Assembly: GCA_963767285.1 (NCBI GenBank)
Contig: CAVYDJ010000001.1
Coordinates: forward strand, 186,001 to 250,000
DNA: 64,000 bases
Source: WHSW01 sp963767285
GTDB lineage: Bacteria; Actinomycetota; Thermoleophilia; Solirubrobacterales; 70-9
Direction of reading: 5' to 3'
Every line of letters starts with the position of its first letter. The first letter of the stretch is position 1. Below, in pieces: positions 8,866 through 17,327 of the stretch. Both the position numbers and the translations under genes were made by a program. The notes beneath the pieces were generated by a model. That model was not told where the DNA came from. It saw only the letters and a list, made by a program, of their open reading frames with translations, and did not search any database.

Positions 8866-10598
8866 CCGACGCGCGCCAGGTCGCGGTCGTCGGCCGTCGC
8901 GGGCGCTTCCTGGTCGCCGAGCCGTTGTTCGAGCGCGGGGCCGAGCAGATCGGGATCGGCGGCGGGGTGCGGGTCCGCGGCGGCGAGATGGTGGTGATCG
9001 AGCGTCACGGCGCCCGTGCCAGCGTCGTCGCCGAGATCGGCGACCCCGCGGTCGCCCGCGACGTCGCCGGGGCGCTGATCTGGGAGTACGCGGGCGAGCG
9101 CGGATTCGACGCCGCGCTCGACGGCGAGGCGGTCGACGCCATCGCCGCCGCCGAGGGGATCGAGCCAGGCCGTCGCGATCTGACCGCGCTCGACACCTTC
9201 ACCGTCGACCCGGTGACGGCGCGCGACTTCGACGACGCGGTCTCGGCCTCGGTCGACGGCGACGGGATCAGGCTCTGGATCCACATCGCCGACGTCGCCG
9301 CCCACGTGCGGCCGGGCTCGAGGCTGGACAGGGAGGCGGCGCGCCGGGCGAACAGCGTGTACGTGCCCGGGTCCGTCGAGCCGATGCTGCCGCTGGCGCT
9401 CTCGGCCGACGCCTGCAGCCTCGTGCCGGGGGCCGACCGGCTCGCCGTGACCACGGAGGTTCTGCTCGCCGCCGACGGCGAGCCCCGCTCGGCCACCTTC
9501 TATCGCAGCCGGATCCGCTCCGACGAGCGCCTCTCCTACGAGCAGCTGGACGAGTACTTCGCCGGCCGCGCCGCGCCGTCGGAGCTGATCGCCGAGCCGC
9601 TCGACCTCGCCCGCCGAGCCGCTGCGGCTCTGCGCGACCGCCGCCGCGGCTCGGCGCTCGAGGTCTCGACCGCCGAGCCGGAATTCGAGTTCGACTCCGA
9701 GGGCGGCGTCGTCCGCGCACACGCGGTCGAGCAGACCGAGGCGCACGGGCTGATCGAGCAGCTGATGATCTGCGCGAACGAGCGGGTCGCCGACCATCTC
9801 GACCGCCGCAAGGTCCCGACGATCTACCGCGTCCACGAGCGGCCCGATCCCGCTCGGGTCGACGCCCTGATCGCGAAGCTCGCGGCCCTCGACGTCCCGA
9901 CCCCGCCAGTGCCGAAGGAGATCTCTTCGATCTCGCCCACCCAGGCGGGGGAGATCGTCGCCGAGGCGAGTCGCCTGGTGACGCGCGAGGCCGAGCGCCG
10001 CGGTCACGGCCGCGCGGCGTATACATCGCTTGTGCTCCGCTCGCTCAAACCTGCCCTGTATTCGGACCGGAACCTCGGCCACGCGGGCCTCGGCAGCCCG
10101 GCGTACGCCCACTTCACGTCGCCGATCCGGCGCTACCCCGACCTCGTGGCCCACCGGGCGCTGCTCTCGACCCTGGGGGCCGGCGAGTCCGAGCCCGAGC
10201 GCAACGAGGCACGGGAGGCGGCCGAGTGGTCCTCGGAGCGCGAGCGCGATGCGATGCGATGCGAGCGTGATGCCGACGACGCCTGCGCCGCCTTCCTGCT
10301 CGAGCGCGAGCTGTTCGATGCCGGGCCGAACCATCCGTTCGAGGGCGAGGTGTCCGGCGTGATCGCACCGGGGGCGTTCGTGAGCTTCGGCGGCGAGCTC
10401 GGCGACGTCTACGAGGGCTTTTTGCCGGCGCGGCGGCTGCGCGGCGAGCGCTTCGACCTCGACGAGACCGAGACGGCGATCGTCGGCCGCCGCAGCGGCA
10501 AGCGCCTGCGGCTCGGCGACCCGGTCACCGTCAGGGTCGAGGGGATCGAGGCGCCGCGCGGGCGCGTCGATCTGGCGCCCGTCGGGGAGCTGGGCTGA
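8862..10598 (+). CDS. RNB-domain exoribonuclease (RNase R/II family, short form)
   Basis: 3'-5' exoribonuclease of 578 residues. The RNB core is clear: TVDPVTARDFDDAVSA near residue 115 carries the metal-binding aspartates, followed by LWIHIADVAAHV and YVPGSVEPMLP. FTSPIRRYPDLVAHRAL marks the end of the core, and a short S1-like beta region ends the protein. It lacks the long N-terminal helix-turn-helix and cold-shock extensions and the basic C-terminal tail of E. coli RNase R, so it is a compact form. TTG start overlaps the protease stop; smpB starts inside its own stop. Linkage to smpB fits RNase R's known part in degrading trans-translated mRNA. Confidence 0.88.
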   Translation: MTDARQVAVVGRRGRFLVAEPLFERGAEQIGIGGGVRVRGGEMVVIERHGARASVVAEIGDPAVARDVAGALIWEYAGERGFDAALDGEAVDAIAAAEGIEPGRRDLTALDTFTVDPVTARDFDDAVSASVDGDGIRLWIHIADVAAHVRPGSRLDREAARRANSVYVPGSVEPMLPLALSADACSLVPGADRLAVTTEVLLAADGEPRSATFYRSRIRSDERLSYEQLDEYFAGRAAPSELIAEPLDLARRAAAALRDRRRGSALEVSTAEPEFEFDSEGGVVRAHAVEQTEAHGLIEQLMICANERVADHLDRRKVPTIYRVHERPDPARVDALIAKLAALDVPTPPVPKEISSISPTQAGEIVAEASRLVTREAERRGHGRAAYTSLVLRSLKPALYSDRNLGHAGLGSPAYAHFTSPIRRYPDLVAHRALLSTLGAGESEPERNEAREAAEWSSERERDAMRCERDADDACAAFLLERELFDAGPNHPFEGEVSGVIAPGAFVSFGGELGDVYEGFLPARRLRGERFDLDETETAIVGRRSGKRLRLGDPVTVRVEGIEAPRGRVDLAPVGELG

Positions 10599-11074
10599 TG
10601 GCCAAGAAGGGCAAGCGCAAGGCGGCGGCCGGCGATGTGGCGACGAACCGCCGGGCCTCGCACAAGTACGAGTTCGTCGAGCGCCTGGAGGCCGGGATCG
10701 AGCTCCAGGGCACCGAGGTCAAGTCGCTCCGCGCCGGCCAGACTCAGATCGGGGACGCCTACGCGGTGATCGAGGATGGCGAGGTGTGGCTGCGAAACGC
10801 GCACATCCCGCCCTATGAGCAGGCGGCCGAGAACCACGACCCCGAACGCCCCCGGAAGCTGCTCCTGCACCGCTACGAGATCGAGCGGCTGATCGGCCGC
10901 ATGCAGCGCAAGGGTCTGACCCTGATCCCGACCCGGGTGTACTTCAAGGGCCCCCGCGCCAAGGTCGAGCTGGCGCTGGCGACCGGCAAGCAACAGCACG
11001 ACCGCCGGCGCGAGATCCGCGACCGGGATGTCCAGCGGGATGTCGAGCGGGAACTACGTGACCGCGAGCGCTAG
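10598..11074 (+). CDS. smpB: SsrA-binding protein SmpB
   Basis: Small basic RNA-binding protein (158 residues) that binds the tRNA-like domain of tmRNA and brings it to stalled ribosomes. KYEFVERLEAGIELQGTEV and VWLRNAHIPPYEQA are canonical SmpB sequences, and the basic tail after residue 135 (arginine-rich, ending RELRDRER) is the part that enters the mRNA channel. The ATG overlaps the RNB stop. Its RNA partner ssrA is in the same window on the minus strand at 16910-17279. This is the last gene of the ftsE run. Confidence 0.95.
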   Translation: MAKKGKRKAAAGDVATNRRASHKYEFVERLEAGIELQGTEVKSLRAGQTQIGDAYAVIEDGEVWLRNAHIPPYEQAAENHDPERPRKLLLHRYEIERLIGRMQRKGLTLIPTRVYFKGPRAKVELALATGKQQHDRRREIRDRDVQRDVERELRDRER

Positions 11075-11193
11075 AGGACTCATTCATCTGGGTACGGCAC
11101 GGTTCGTGCAGGCGAAGGGAACCGGGAATCCGACGCGAAAACGCTGGCGAGCGCGTGTATTCGTGTAACGATTAACGCACGCGTTCTATCAGC

Positions 11194-13371
11194 ATGGAAC
11201 CCGAGAACAACAACGACGACACGTCCCAGCGCCCGCCTGAGCAGGCGCCGCCACCGTCGCCCCAACCCGGCCAGCAGCCCGGCGTCCCCTTCCCTCCGCC
11301 CGGAGCCCCGACGCCCCAGACTCCGGCGCCTCCGCCGACGCCGCCCGCCGCGGCCCCCCCGACACCGAGCCCTCCGTTCCCACCGCCGGCCCAGCCGGCT
11401 CCGCCGCAGGCCCGTCCGCCGTCACCGGAGGGTGAGCCACCGACATCGATCCCGCCGCCGGGGATGCCGGCCGCCGCTTCCGTACCGACTCCCGCTCCGC
11501 CGGCTCCGAGCGGTGGCTCCAAGAAGGAGCAGGCGAAGGCGAAGCGCGAGCAGCGCCGGCAGCAGCAGGAGCAGGCACGTGCCCAGCGCGCCGCCGCGCG
11601 CGAGGCGAAGAAGGCCGAGCGGGCGGCGAAGAAGGCGGGCAAGCAGGGGGAGGCTCCCCCCGCGGCGCCCCAACCCGTCGCGCCTGCCCCGCAGCAGCCC
11701 ACCGCCCAAGCTCCCGCTGCACCCGGCGCGCCGATCGCGGGGGCGCCCACGCCGGCTCCCGGCGGACAGGTCCCGCCTCCGCCCGCCGAGCCGGAGAAGA
11801 AGGGCCCGATCGCGCGCTACATGGCCTACCGCAACCAGAAGATCCTCGAGCAGAAGAACAAGAAGGCGCAGAAGAAGGAACAGCGTTCGCTTGCCGCCGC
11901 CGAGCGGCGCCAGAAGGGCGGCAAGGCGAAGACCCCCAAGCAGCCGGGTCGCAAGGGCAAGCGCGGCAAGGCGAAGGCCCCCGAGCCGGCGCTGACTCCG
12001 CCCGTCGCCGCGCCGGGCGTCCCGGCTCCTCCGTCCGGCGCCTCGACGCTGCCGGCGACCGTCGCGGCCGCCGCCGGTGCCGCAGGGACCCTGGGTGGCG
12101 CTGCGGCCCCCGCCGAGCCGCCCGCCCCCGCGGCCGCCGGGCCCACCGCCCCGGGCGCACCCGGCGACCCAGATACCCAGGCGATGCCCGTGGTGCCGCC
12201 GCCGGTCCGAAACCTCGCCGACGTCAGCACCTTCGAGCCGGTGCTGCCACCGGAATCCTTCCAACCCCCGGCACCCGAGCCCCCCGGGCCCGCCGAAACT
12301 CCACCGCCTCCCGAGCCGGTCACTCCCGTCGGAGTAACGCCCGACGAGGTGGCGATCCGCATGGCCGCCGAGCGCGAGGCCCTCGCGCGTCTGGCCGACG
12401 CCGAACGCCGTAGCGACGCCGAACGCGAGACGGCGCAGCCGCCCGCCGAGGCCGCCGGCAGCGCGGAGGCGACCGAGGGGATGGAAGCCGAGGCCGCCGA
12501 GCGGATCGAGCGCGCCCGGGCCGAGGCCGAGGAGCGGGTTCGCGCGACCGCCGAGGCGAGCCGCCGCGCCGCCGAGGAGCGCCAGCGAGCCGAGGCCGAA
12601 CCGGCCGATTCGACCCGCGATGCCCTGCTTTCGGAGCTGCAGCGAGCCGAGGACGATCTCGAGGAGCGCCGCGCCGAGGAGGAGGCCCTGGCCGACGAGC
12701 TCAGCGTCACCGAGCAGCGCTTGGCGGAGAACCAGCGCAAGACCGACGACGCGTTGCAGCGTGCCGCAACCCGATTGCAGGAGGTCGAGTCCCGCGCCGC
12801 CGAGGCCGAAGAACGCGCCCGGAAGGCCGAGGCGCTTGCCGCCAGCAAGGCGGCCGAGGCGGAACGCACCGACCAGTTGCGGGGGATGCTCGACCGGATC
12901 GCCCAGGCCGAGCGTCGCGCGACCTCCGCCGAGGCTCGCGCGCGCGACGCGGTCGACCGGGTGGCCGAGCCGCTCCCCGAGATCGACACCACGGCGATTT
13001 TCGATCAGCCGTCGGCCGAGGCCACGCCCGAGCCCGAACCGGAGCCGGTTGCGGCGGTCGAGCCCGAACCCGCGCCGGCGTCCGAACCGGAGCCCGAGCA
13101 GACCCCGGAATGGTTCTCGACCTCGCTCGAGCCGGCCGGCGAGCCGGAGTCACCGCCGGCCGAGCAGCCCACGGCGGGGCCCGGCCAGGTGGCGATCAAC
13201 ACGGCCACCTACGAGGAGCTGCGCACGCTTGGCCTCTCCGTGACCCAGACGGGGCGCATCCTCGCCTACCGCGAGCGGATCGGCGGCTTCGGCAAGCTCG
13301 AGGACCTCGACCAGATCCCGGGCTTCCCCCAGTCGTTCCTCGACGATCTGAAGTCGAAGATCGTCATCTGA
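11194..13371 (+). CDS. Pro/Ala-rich coiled-coil protein with C-terminal ComEA-like helix-hairpin-helix
   Basis: 725 residues of alternating low-complexity blocks: Pro-rich (1-110), Lys/Arg/Ala-rich helix (about 110-150), Pro/Ala (150-205), very basic Lys-rich stretch (about 205-270), Pro/Ala (270-390), a long Glu/Ala/Arg coiled coil (about 390-600), and an acidic Glu/Pro linker. The last 60 residues form a helix-hairpin-helix of the ComEA/PSII-PsbU type (VAINTATYEELRTLGLS, then GGFGKLEDLDQIPGF). No signal peptide or membrane helix is seen, so it is probably cytoplasmic and may bind DNA through the basic region and HhH. I do not recognise the whole protein. ATG at 11194; codon use matches the neighbours. 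Confidence 0.7.
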   Translation: MEPENNNDDTSQRPPEQAPPPSPQPGQQPGVPFPPPGAPTPQTPAPPPTPPAAAPPTPSPPFPPPAQPAPPQARPPSPEGEPPTSIPPPGMPAAASVPTPAPPAPSGGSKKEQAKAKREQRRQQQEQARAQRAAAREAKKAERAAKKAGKQGEAPPAAPQPVAPAPQQPTAQAPAAPGAPIAGAPTPAPGGQVPPPPAEPEKKGPIARYMAYRNQKILEQKNKKAQKKEQRSLAAAERRQKGGKAKTPKQPGRKGKRGKAKAPEPALTPPVAAPGVPAPPSGASTLPATVAAAAGAAGTLGGAAAPAEPPAPAAAGPTAPGAPGDPDTQAMPVVPPPVRNLADVSTFEPVLPPESFQPPAPEPPGPAETPPPPEPVTPVGVTPDEVAIRMAAEREALARLADAERRSDAERETAQPPAEAAGSAEATEGMEAEAAERIERARAEAEERVRATAEASRRAAEERQRAEAEPADSTRDALLSELQRAEDDLEERRAEEEALADELSVTEQRLAENQRKTDDALQRAATRLQEVESRAAEAEERARKAEALAASKAAEAERTDQLRGMLDRIAQAERRATSAEARARDAVDRVAEPLPEIDTTAIFDQPSAEATPEPEPEPVAAVEPEPAPASEPEPEQTPEWFSTSLEPAGEPESPPAEQPTAGPGQVAINTATYEELRTLGLSVTQTGRILAYRERIGGFGKLEDLDQIPGFPQSFLDDLKSKIVI

Positions 13372-13378
13372 GCGCGGC

Positions 13379-14749
13379 TCAGACCCCGTAGGCCTCCAGC
13401 AGCTTCAGCCAGACCTCGTTGCGGGTCGGGAACGCCGGTACCGCGTGGGCGAGCTCGGAGACCGGGACCGCGGCGCTGACCGCGATCGTCGCCGCGTGCA
13501 GCGACTCGGCGATCTCGGGGCCGACGAAGGTGGCGCCGACGATCACCTCCCGGTCGGTGTCCACCACGATCCGCGAGGTCCCCGGCGCATTGCGGCCGTG
13601 GAAGCTGGCGCCGGCATTGGCGGCGGTCTCGACGTCGACCGCGCGCGCCTTGATCCCCTCGCTCTCGGCCGCCGCCAGGGTCCTGCCGACGGCCGCCAGC
13701 TGCGGGTCGGCGAACACGACCCGCGGCGATCCGATCAGGTCGGCGCGGGCGGCCGCGTCCTTGCCGAGGATCGTGTCGACGCAGATCCGCGCCTGGTACT
13801 TGCCCATGTGGGTGAGCAGGGCGCGACCGTTGACGTCGCCGATCGCGTACAGCCGGTCGGAGCCGCCTACGCGCAGCTGGTCGTCGACCTTCAGGTAGCC
13901 GCCCGCCTCGACGCCGGCGCTCTCGAGCCCGAGTTCGGCCGTCCGGGGTCGCCTGCCGACCGCGACCAGCAGCTCCTCGCCCCGCAGCTCCTCGCCGCCG
14001 TCGAGCCGCAGCGTCACCTGACCCCCGTCACCGCGGGACGCCGCCACCGCCTTGACGCCGGTGCGGATCTCGACGCCGGCGGACTCGAGCCCGTCGCCGA
14101 TCTGCTCGCTGGCGAACGGCTCCTCGGTCGCGAGAATCCGGGGTTCCGCCTCGACAAGCGTGACGCTCGAACCGAGGCTGCTCCAGGCCTGCGCCATCTC
14201 CACCCCGACGGCGCCGCCCCCGAGTATCAGCAGGCGGCCCGGGACCTCCTCCGCAGTCGTCGCCTCGCGGTTGGTCCACGGCCGCGCCTCCGCCAGCCCG
14301 TCGATCGGCGGTATGGCCGCCGTAGTGCCCGTGGCAATCACGACAGCCCGCGCGGCCGTGAGTCGCTCGTTGCCCGTGATCACGGTCCGCTCGCCGTCGA
14401 GTCGGCCCTGGCCGCGGAAGAGCTCGATCCCGCGGTCCTCGAGCCACGGCAGCTGCGACGAGTCATCGCGGTCGTGGATCACCTCGTCGCGGCGGGCCAG
14501 GACCAGCTTCGGATCGAGCTCGCCGGAAACCATCTCGCGCACACCCGGGACCCGCTCGGTCTCGTGCAGGAGCTCGCCGGGGCGCAGCAGCGCCTTCGAC
14601 GGCATGCAGGCGTAGTAGGAGCACTCGCCGCCGATCAGCTCCTGCTCGACGATCGCCACCCGCAGTCCGGCGTCGGCGGCACGGCCGGCGCAGACCTCGC
14701 CCGCCGGGCCGGCGCCGATCACGATCACGTCGAATTCCCGCTCGGCCAT
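13379..14749 (-). CDS. FAD-dependent pyridine nucleotide-disulfide oxidoreductase
   Basis: 456-residue flavoprotein of the dihydrolipoamide dehydrogenase/mercuric reductase group. The FAD-binding start is FDVIVIGAGPAGEVCAG, the redox pair is C-x4-C in GGECSYYACMPSK, the NAD(P) site is LLILGGGAVGVEMAQA, and the second FAD motif is RLYAIGDVNG. The C-terminal dimer motif, normally HxHPTxSE, reads HAVPAFPTRNE: the residue before PT is Phe, so the usual catalytic His is not in place. The substrate may therefore not be lipoamide. The ATG at 14749 is preferred to upstream starts because it places the FAD motif at residue 6. It diverges from the LigD-like gene with 22 bp between starts. Confidence 0.85.
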   Translation of the reverse strand: MAEREFDVIVIGAGPAGEVCAGRAADAGLRVAIVEQELIGGECSYYACMPSKALLRPGELLHETERVPGVREMVSGELDPKLVLARRDEVIHDRDDSSQLPWLEDRGIELFRGQGRLDGERTVITGNERLTAARAVVIATGTTAAIPPIDGLAEARPWTNREATTAEEVPGRLLILGGGAVGVEMAQAWSSLGSSVTLVEAEPRILATEEPFASEQIGDGLESAGVEIRTGVKAVAASRGDGGQVTLRLDGGEELRGEELLVAVGRRPRTAELGLESAGVEAGGYLKVDDQLRVGGSDRLYAIGDVNGRALLTHMGKYQARICVDTILGKDAAARADLIGSPRVVFADPQLAAVGRTLAAAESEGIKARAVDVETAANAGASFHGRNAPGTSRIVVDTDREVIVGATFVGPEIAESLHAATIAVSAAVPVSELAHAVPAFPTRNEVWLKLLEAYGV

Positions 14750-14771
14750 CCAATCGGGTACATAAGCAGTC

Positions 14772-15845
14772 GTGGCTCCGAAGCGCGACAAGCTCTCCGA
14801 GTACCGCGGCAAGCGCGACTTCGACCGCACCGCCGAGCCGAGCGGTGACGCGGCGGCGAAGGGGGACGGGCGGTTCGTCATCCAGGAGCACCATGCGACC
14901 CGGCTGCACTGGGACCTTCGCCTCGAGCACGACGGGGTACTGGCCTCGTGGGCGTTGCCGCGCGGCGTCCCGCGCGATCCAGACCGCAACCGCCTCGCCG
15001 TCCACACCGAGGACCACCCGCTCGAATACCTCGACTTCGCCGGGGAGATCCCGAAGGGCCAGTACGGCGGCGGGTCGATGAGAATCTGGGACAGCGGTAC
15101 CTACGAGGCCGAGAAGTGGGAGGACGCGAAGGTGAACGTCCGTTTCCACGGCGAGCGGGTCAGCGGCCGCTACGCGCTGTTCCGCACCCGCGGCGAGGAC
15201 TGGATGATCCACCGCATGGACCCGGCCGAGCCGGGCGAGCCGTTGCCCGAACGCCTTGCGCCGATGCTCGCGACGCCCGGGCGGATGCCGTCCAACGATG
15301 CGGACTGGGCGTTCGAGATCCACTGGCCCGGCGAGCGCGTGATCGCCCTCGTCGACACCGGCCACCTGACGCTGCTCGACGCCGCCGGCGAGGACATCCG
15401 CCCGCTGTTTCCCGAGCTGTTCGCGATCGCGCTCGAGCTCGAGGGCCGCCCGGTGGCCCTCGACGCGGTGGTGGCGGTCCTCGGGGAGGACGGGGCACCG
15501 TCGGAGGAGGCGCTCGAGCGCCGGCTCGGCGCCGCCAACCAGTCGCAGGTTCGCCGCCGTCGCGAGGAGTCCCCGGCGACGCTGATCTGCTTCGACCTCC
15601 TGCACGACGATCGCGAGAGCGTGCTGGCGCTTCCCTACGAGGACCGCCGCGAGCGGCTCGAGGCGCTGGGGCTCGACGGGCCGTCGTGGCAGACGCCCGC
15701 CTCCCACCGGGGCGAAGGCAACGCGCTGCGCGAGGCCGCGGCGCGACAGGGACTCGCCGGCGTGATCGGCAAGCGGCTCGGGTCGCCCTACCGGCCGGGC
15801 GAGCGGAGCAAGGACTGGCGCGAGATCGCGATCAGACGTCGCTGA
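14772..15845 (+). CDS. LigD-like protein: 3'-phosphoesterase domain plus degenerate ATP-dependent ligase domain
   Basis: 357 residues. Residues about 1-160 are a LigD-type phosphoesterase domain with intact signatures (HHATRLHWDLRLEHDG, TEDHPLEYLDFAGEIPKG, QYGGGSMRIWDSGTYE); such domains trim 3'-phosphates or ribonucleotides at DNA ends. Residues about 170-357 align with the ligase nucleotidyltransferase fold (opening PMLATPG), but motif I (KxDG) reads HWPG with the AMP-accepting lysine lost, motif III reads LDAVVAVL instead of LDGELV, and motif IV is AGVIGKR. The C-terminal SPYRPGERSKDW is conserved. No Ku gene is seen. It should be an end-processing protein that cannot ligate. GTG start; TACATA lies seven bases upstream, a leaderless arrangement. 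Confidence 0.8.
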   Translation: MAPKRDKLSEYRGKRDFDRTAEPSGDAAAKGDGRFVIQEHHATRLHWDLRLEHDGVLASWALPRGVPRDPDRNRLAVHTEDHPLEYLDFAGEIPKGQYGGGSMRIWDSGTYEAEKWEDAKVNVRFHGERVSGRYALFRTRGEDWMIHRMDPAEPGEPLPERLAPMLATPGRMPSNDADWAFEIHWPGERVIALVDTGHLTLLDAAGEDIRPLFPELFAIALELEGRPVALDAVVAVLGEDGAPSEEALERRLGAANQSQVRRRREESPATLICFDLLHDDRESVLALPYEDRRERLEALGLDGPSWQTPASHRGEGNALREAAARQGLAGVIGKRLGSPYRPGERSKDWREIAIRRR

Positions 15846-16710
15846 GCGACTTCTCCAGGAAGCTCTGGTCGACGCCGATCGCCAGCCCGATGATGAGGCC
15901 GAGGTAGACCGCCGCGACCAGCGCCCGGGTTCGCGCGGGAATCGCGTGGTACGCGCGCGCCTCGGGCGTCTTGCGGCGCTGCCAGCGGTGCCAGAGCTCG
16001 AGCCCGCCGAAGACCACGATCAGCAGCAGGATCGGGTTGAACGCGACGACCGTGAGCACGATCAGAGCCGCGTAGCCGACGAGCCACACCCACGGCGAGA
16101 GCGCGGCCATCGCCCTGCCGCCGTCCAGGGGCAGCACCGGCAGCAGGTTGAAGAGGTTGATGAAGAAGCCGACGTATGTGAGCGCCTGCCAGAACTCCTC
16201 GCCCGTCGCGATCCAGATCCCGAGCGGGATCAGGGTCCCGAGGGTCCCGAGGATCGGTCCCGCGAGCCCGACCCGCGCCTCGGCCGCGGCGTCGTCGCCC
16301 AACGACTTCGCCGCGACGACGGCGCCCAGGAAGGGGATGAACATGGGCGCCGACGCCTCGATCCCCTCGCGGCGCAGCTGGATCACGTGCCCGATCTCGT
16401 GCACGAACAGCAACAGCACCAGGCCGACCCCGAACTGCCAGCCCCACAGCAGCGCGTAGGCGGCGATCGAGACCAGCATCGTCGCCGAGGTGGTCAGGAA
16501 CTTGACCTTCGGCAGCAGCAGGAGGATCGCCTTCAGCTTCGTGGCCAGCAGCAGCGCTCCGGCCGCGATCGGGCCGCCGTAGCGCTTCAGCCGCTCGCGC
16601 CAGCCCTCGCGCCCGGATCCGGGGTGGATCGGCTCGAAATCGTGCTCCGGCGGAGGCGAGGCCGGCGCCGGGACGGGTTGCCCCCAGCCACTGTTCGGTG
16701 CATCGCTCAT
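15832..16710 (-). CDS. site-2 protease-type M50 metallopeptidase, membrane protein
   Basis: 292-residue intramembrane protease. A Pro-rich cytoplasmic start (1-40) is followed by about six hydrophobic helices. The zinc site is HEIGH (104-108), with the third ligand in NLLPVLPLDGGRA (Asp near 196). There is no PDZ domain, so it belongs to the compact S2P group that cuts anti-sigma factors or other membrane substrates; its substrate here is unknown. Its 3' end overlaps the convergent LigD-like gene by 14 bp. A short SnoaL-like stub ends seven bases upstream of its ATG. Confidence 0.88.
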   Translation of the reverse strand: MSDAPNSGWGQPVPAPASPPPEHDFEPIHPGSGREGWRERLKRYGGPIAAGALLLATKLKAILLLLPKVKFLTTSATMLVSIAAYALLWGWQFGVGLVLLLFVHEIGHVIQLRREGIEASAPMFIPFLGAVVAAKSLGDDAAAEARVGLAGPILGTLGTLIPLGIWIATGEEFWQALTYVGFFINLFNLLPVLPLDGGRAMAALSPWVWLVGYAALIVLTVVAFNPILLLIVVFGGLELWHRWQRRKTPEARAYHAIPARTRALVAAVYLGLIIGLAIGVDQSFLEKSLSDV

Positions 16711-16716
16711 GCCTGA

Positions 16717-16890
16717 TCAAGGATACGTACGTGATTGCCGCTCCTCGGGCCCGCGGATCAGGCCGACGTCGTCGGCCGCACCTTCGACCGCCCGCCACTC
16801 GATCGACGGAGACCAGAGCTCCGCGGCGGCATCGAGACCGGACGCCAAGGCGTGGAACTGGGCTCGCACGACGTCTACGTTGGTCGTCAC
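16717..16890 (-). pseudogene. truncated SnoaL-like (NTF2-fold) remnant
   Basis: A GTG at 16890 opens 57 codons reading NVDVVRAQFHALASG, then SPSIEWRAVEGAADDVG and LIRGPEE, which match the first half of SnoaL-like proteins (first helix and first strand). The rest of the roughly 130-residue domain is absent: the frame stops seven bases before the M50 gene. It lies 19 bp beyond the 3' end of ssrA, a classic integration point, so a deletion or excision scar is plausible. The fragment is probably not functional. Confidence 0.6.
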
Positions 16891-16909
16891 GAGCCCAGTA
16901 TCCAGTTGA

Positions 16910-17279
16910 TGGAGGCGGCCGGCACTGCCCCGGCGTCCGCGGAGCCTGCCTTGATGCGTCAACGAGTGTTCCCGAGGAGTCTGTTCTCGGCTCCGGTTAG
17001 GTCAATCCTCGAGGTACGTCCCCGGAGCCATACCTTCCTGAGTTGTCCTCACCGGATCGAAGGTCCTACCCGATGAGTGAGCCCGCTAATGAAGCCGCTG
17101 ACCCGGAACGCGGGCTTTCCGGAGCGACTCCCTCAATCCGCTAGTTAGGCGGCGAGGGCGAACTCGTGATTGGAGTCCGCATTTGATTGGTTCCCGGGAG
17201 AGTTTTACGAGGCCAACCCGGGATCCTCGACTCGCAACACCAAGACGAACGGATCCACGTCGAATCTAAGTTCGCCCCC
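16910..17279 (-). ncRNA. ssrA: transfer-messenger RNA (tmRNA)
   Basis: One-piece tmRNA read on the minus strand. The 5' end GGGGGCG (17279-17273) pairs over seven base pairs (one G-U) with CGCCTCC before the discriminator A at 16910; CCA is not encoded. ATTCGAC follows the 5' end as in other tmRNAs. The tag frame starts with GCG at 17180-17178 and encodes ADSNHEFALAA then TAA at 17147-17145. The T arm is GCCGG/CCGGC with a 7-nt loop GGCAGTG instead of TTCRANY. It acts with SmpB to tag proteins on stalled ribosomes for ClpXP-type proteolysis. Confidence 0.95.
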
Positions 17280-17327
17280 GTATGCATTACTCACGAAAGG
17301 ATAGCCCGGAGCGTTGAAAGGGATGAG

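Noticed and set aside
16910..17279. Two-piece permuted tmRNA suggested by the T loop
   Set aside because: 5' tRNA half, tag, then 3' tRNA half are in ordinary one-piece order.
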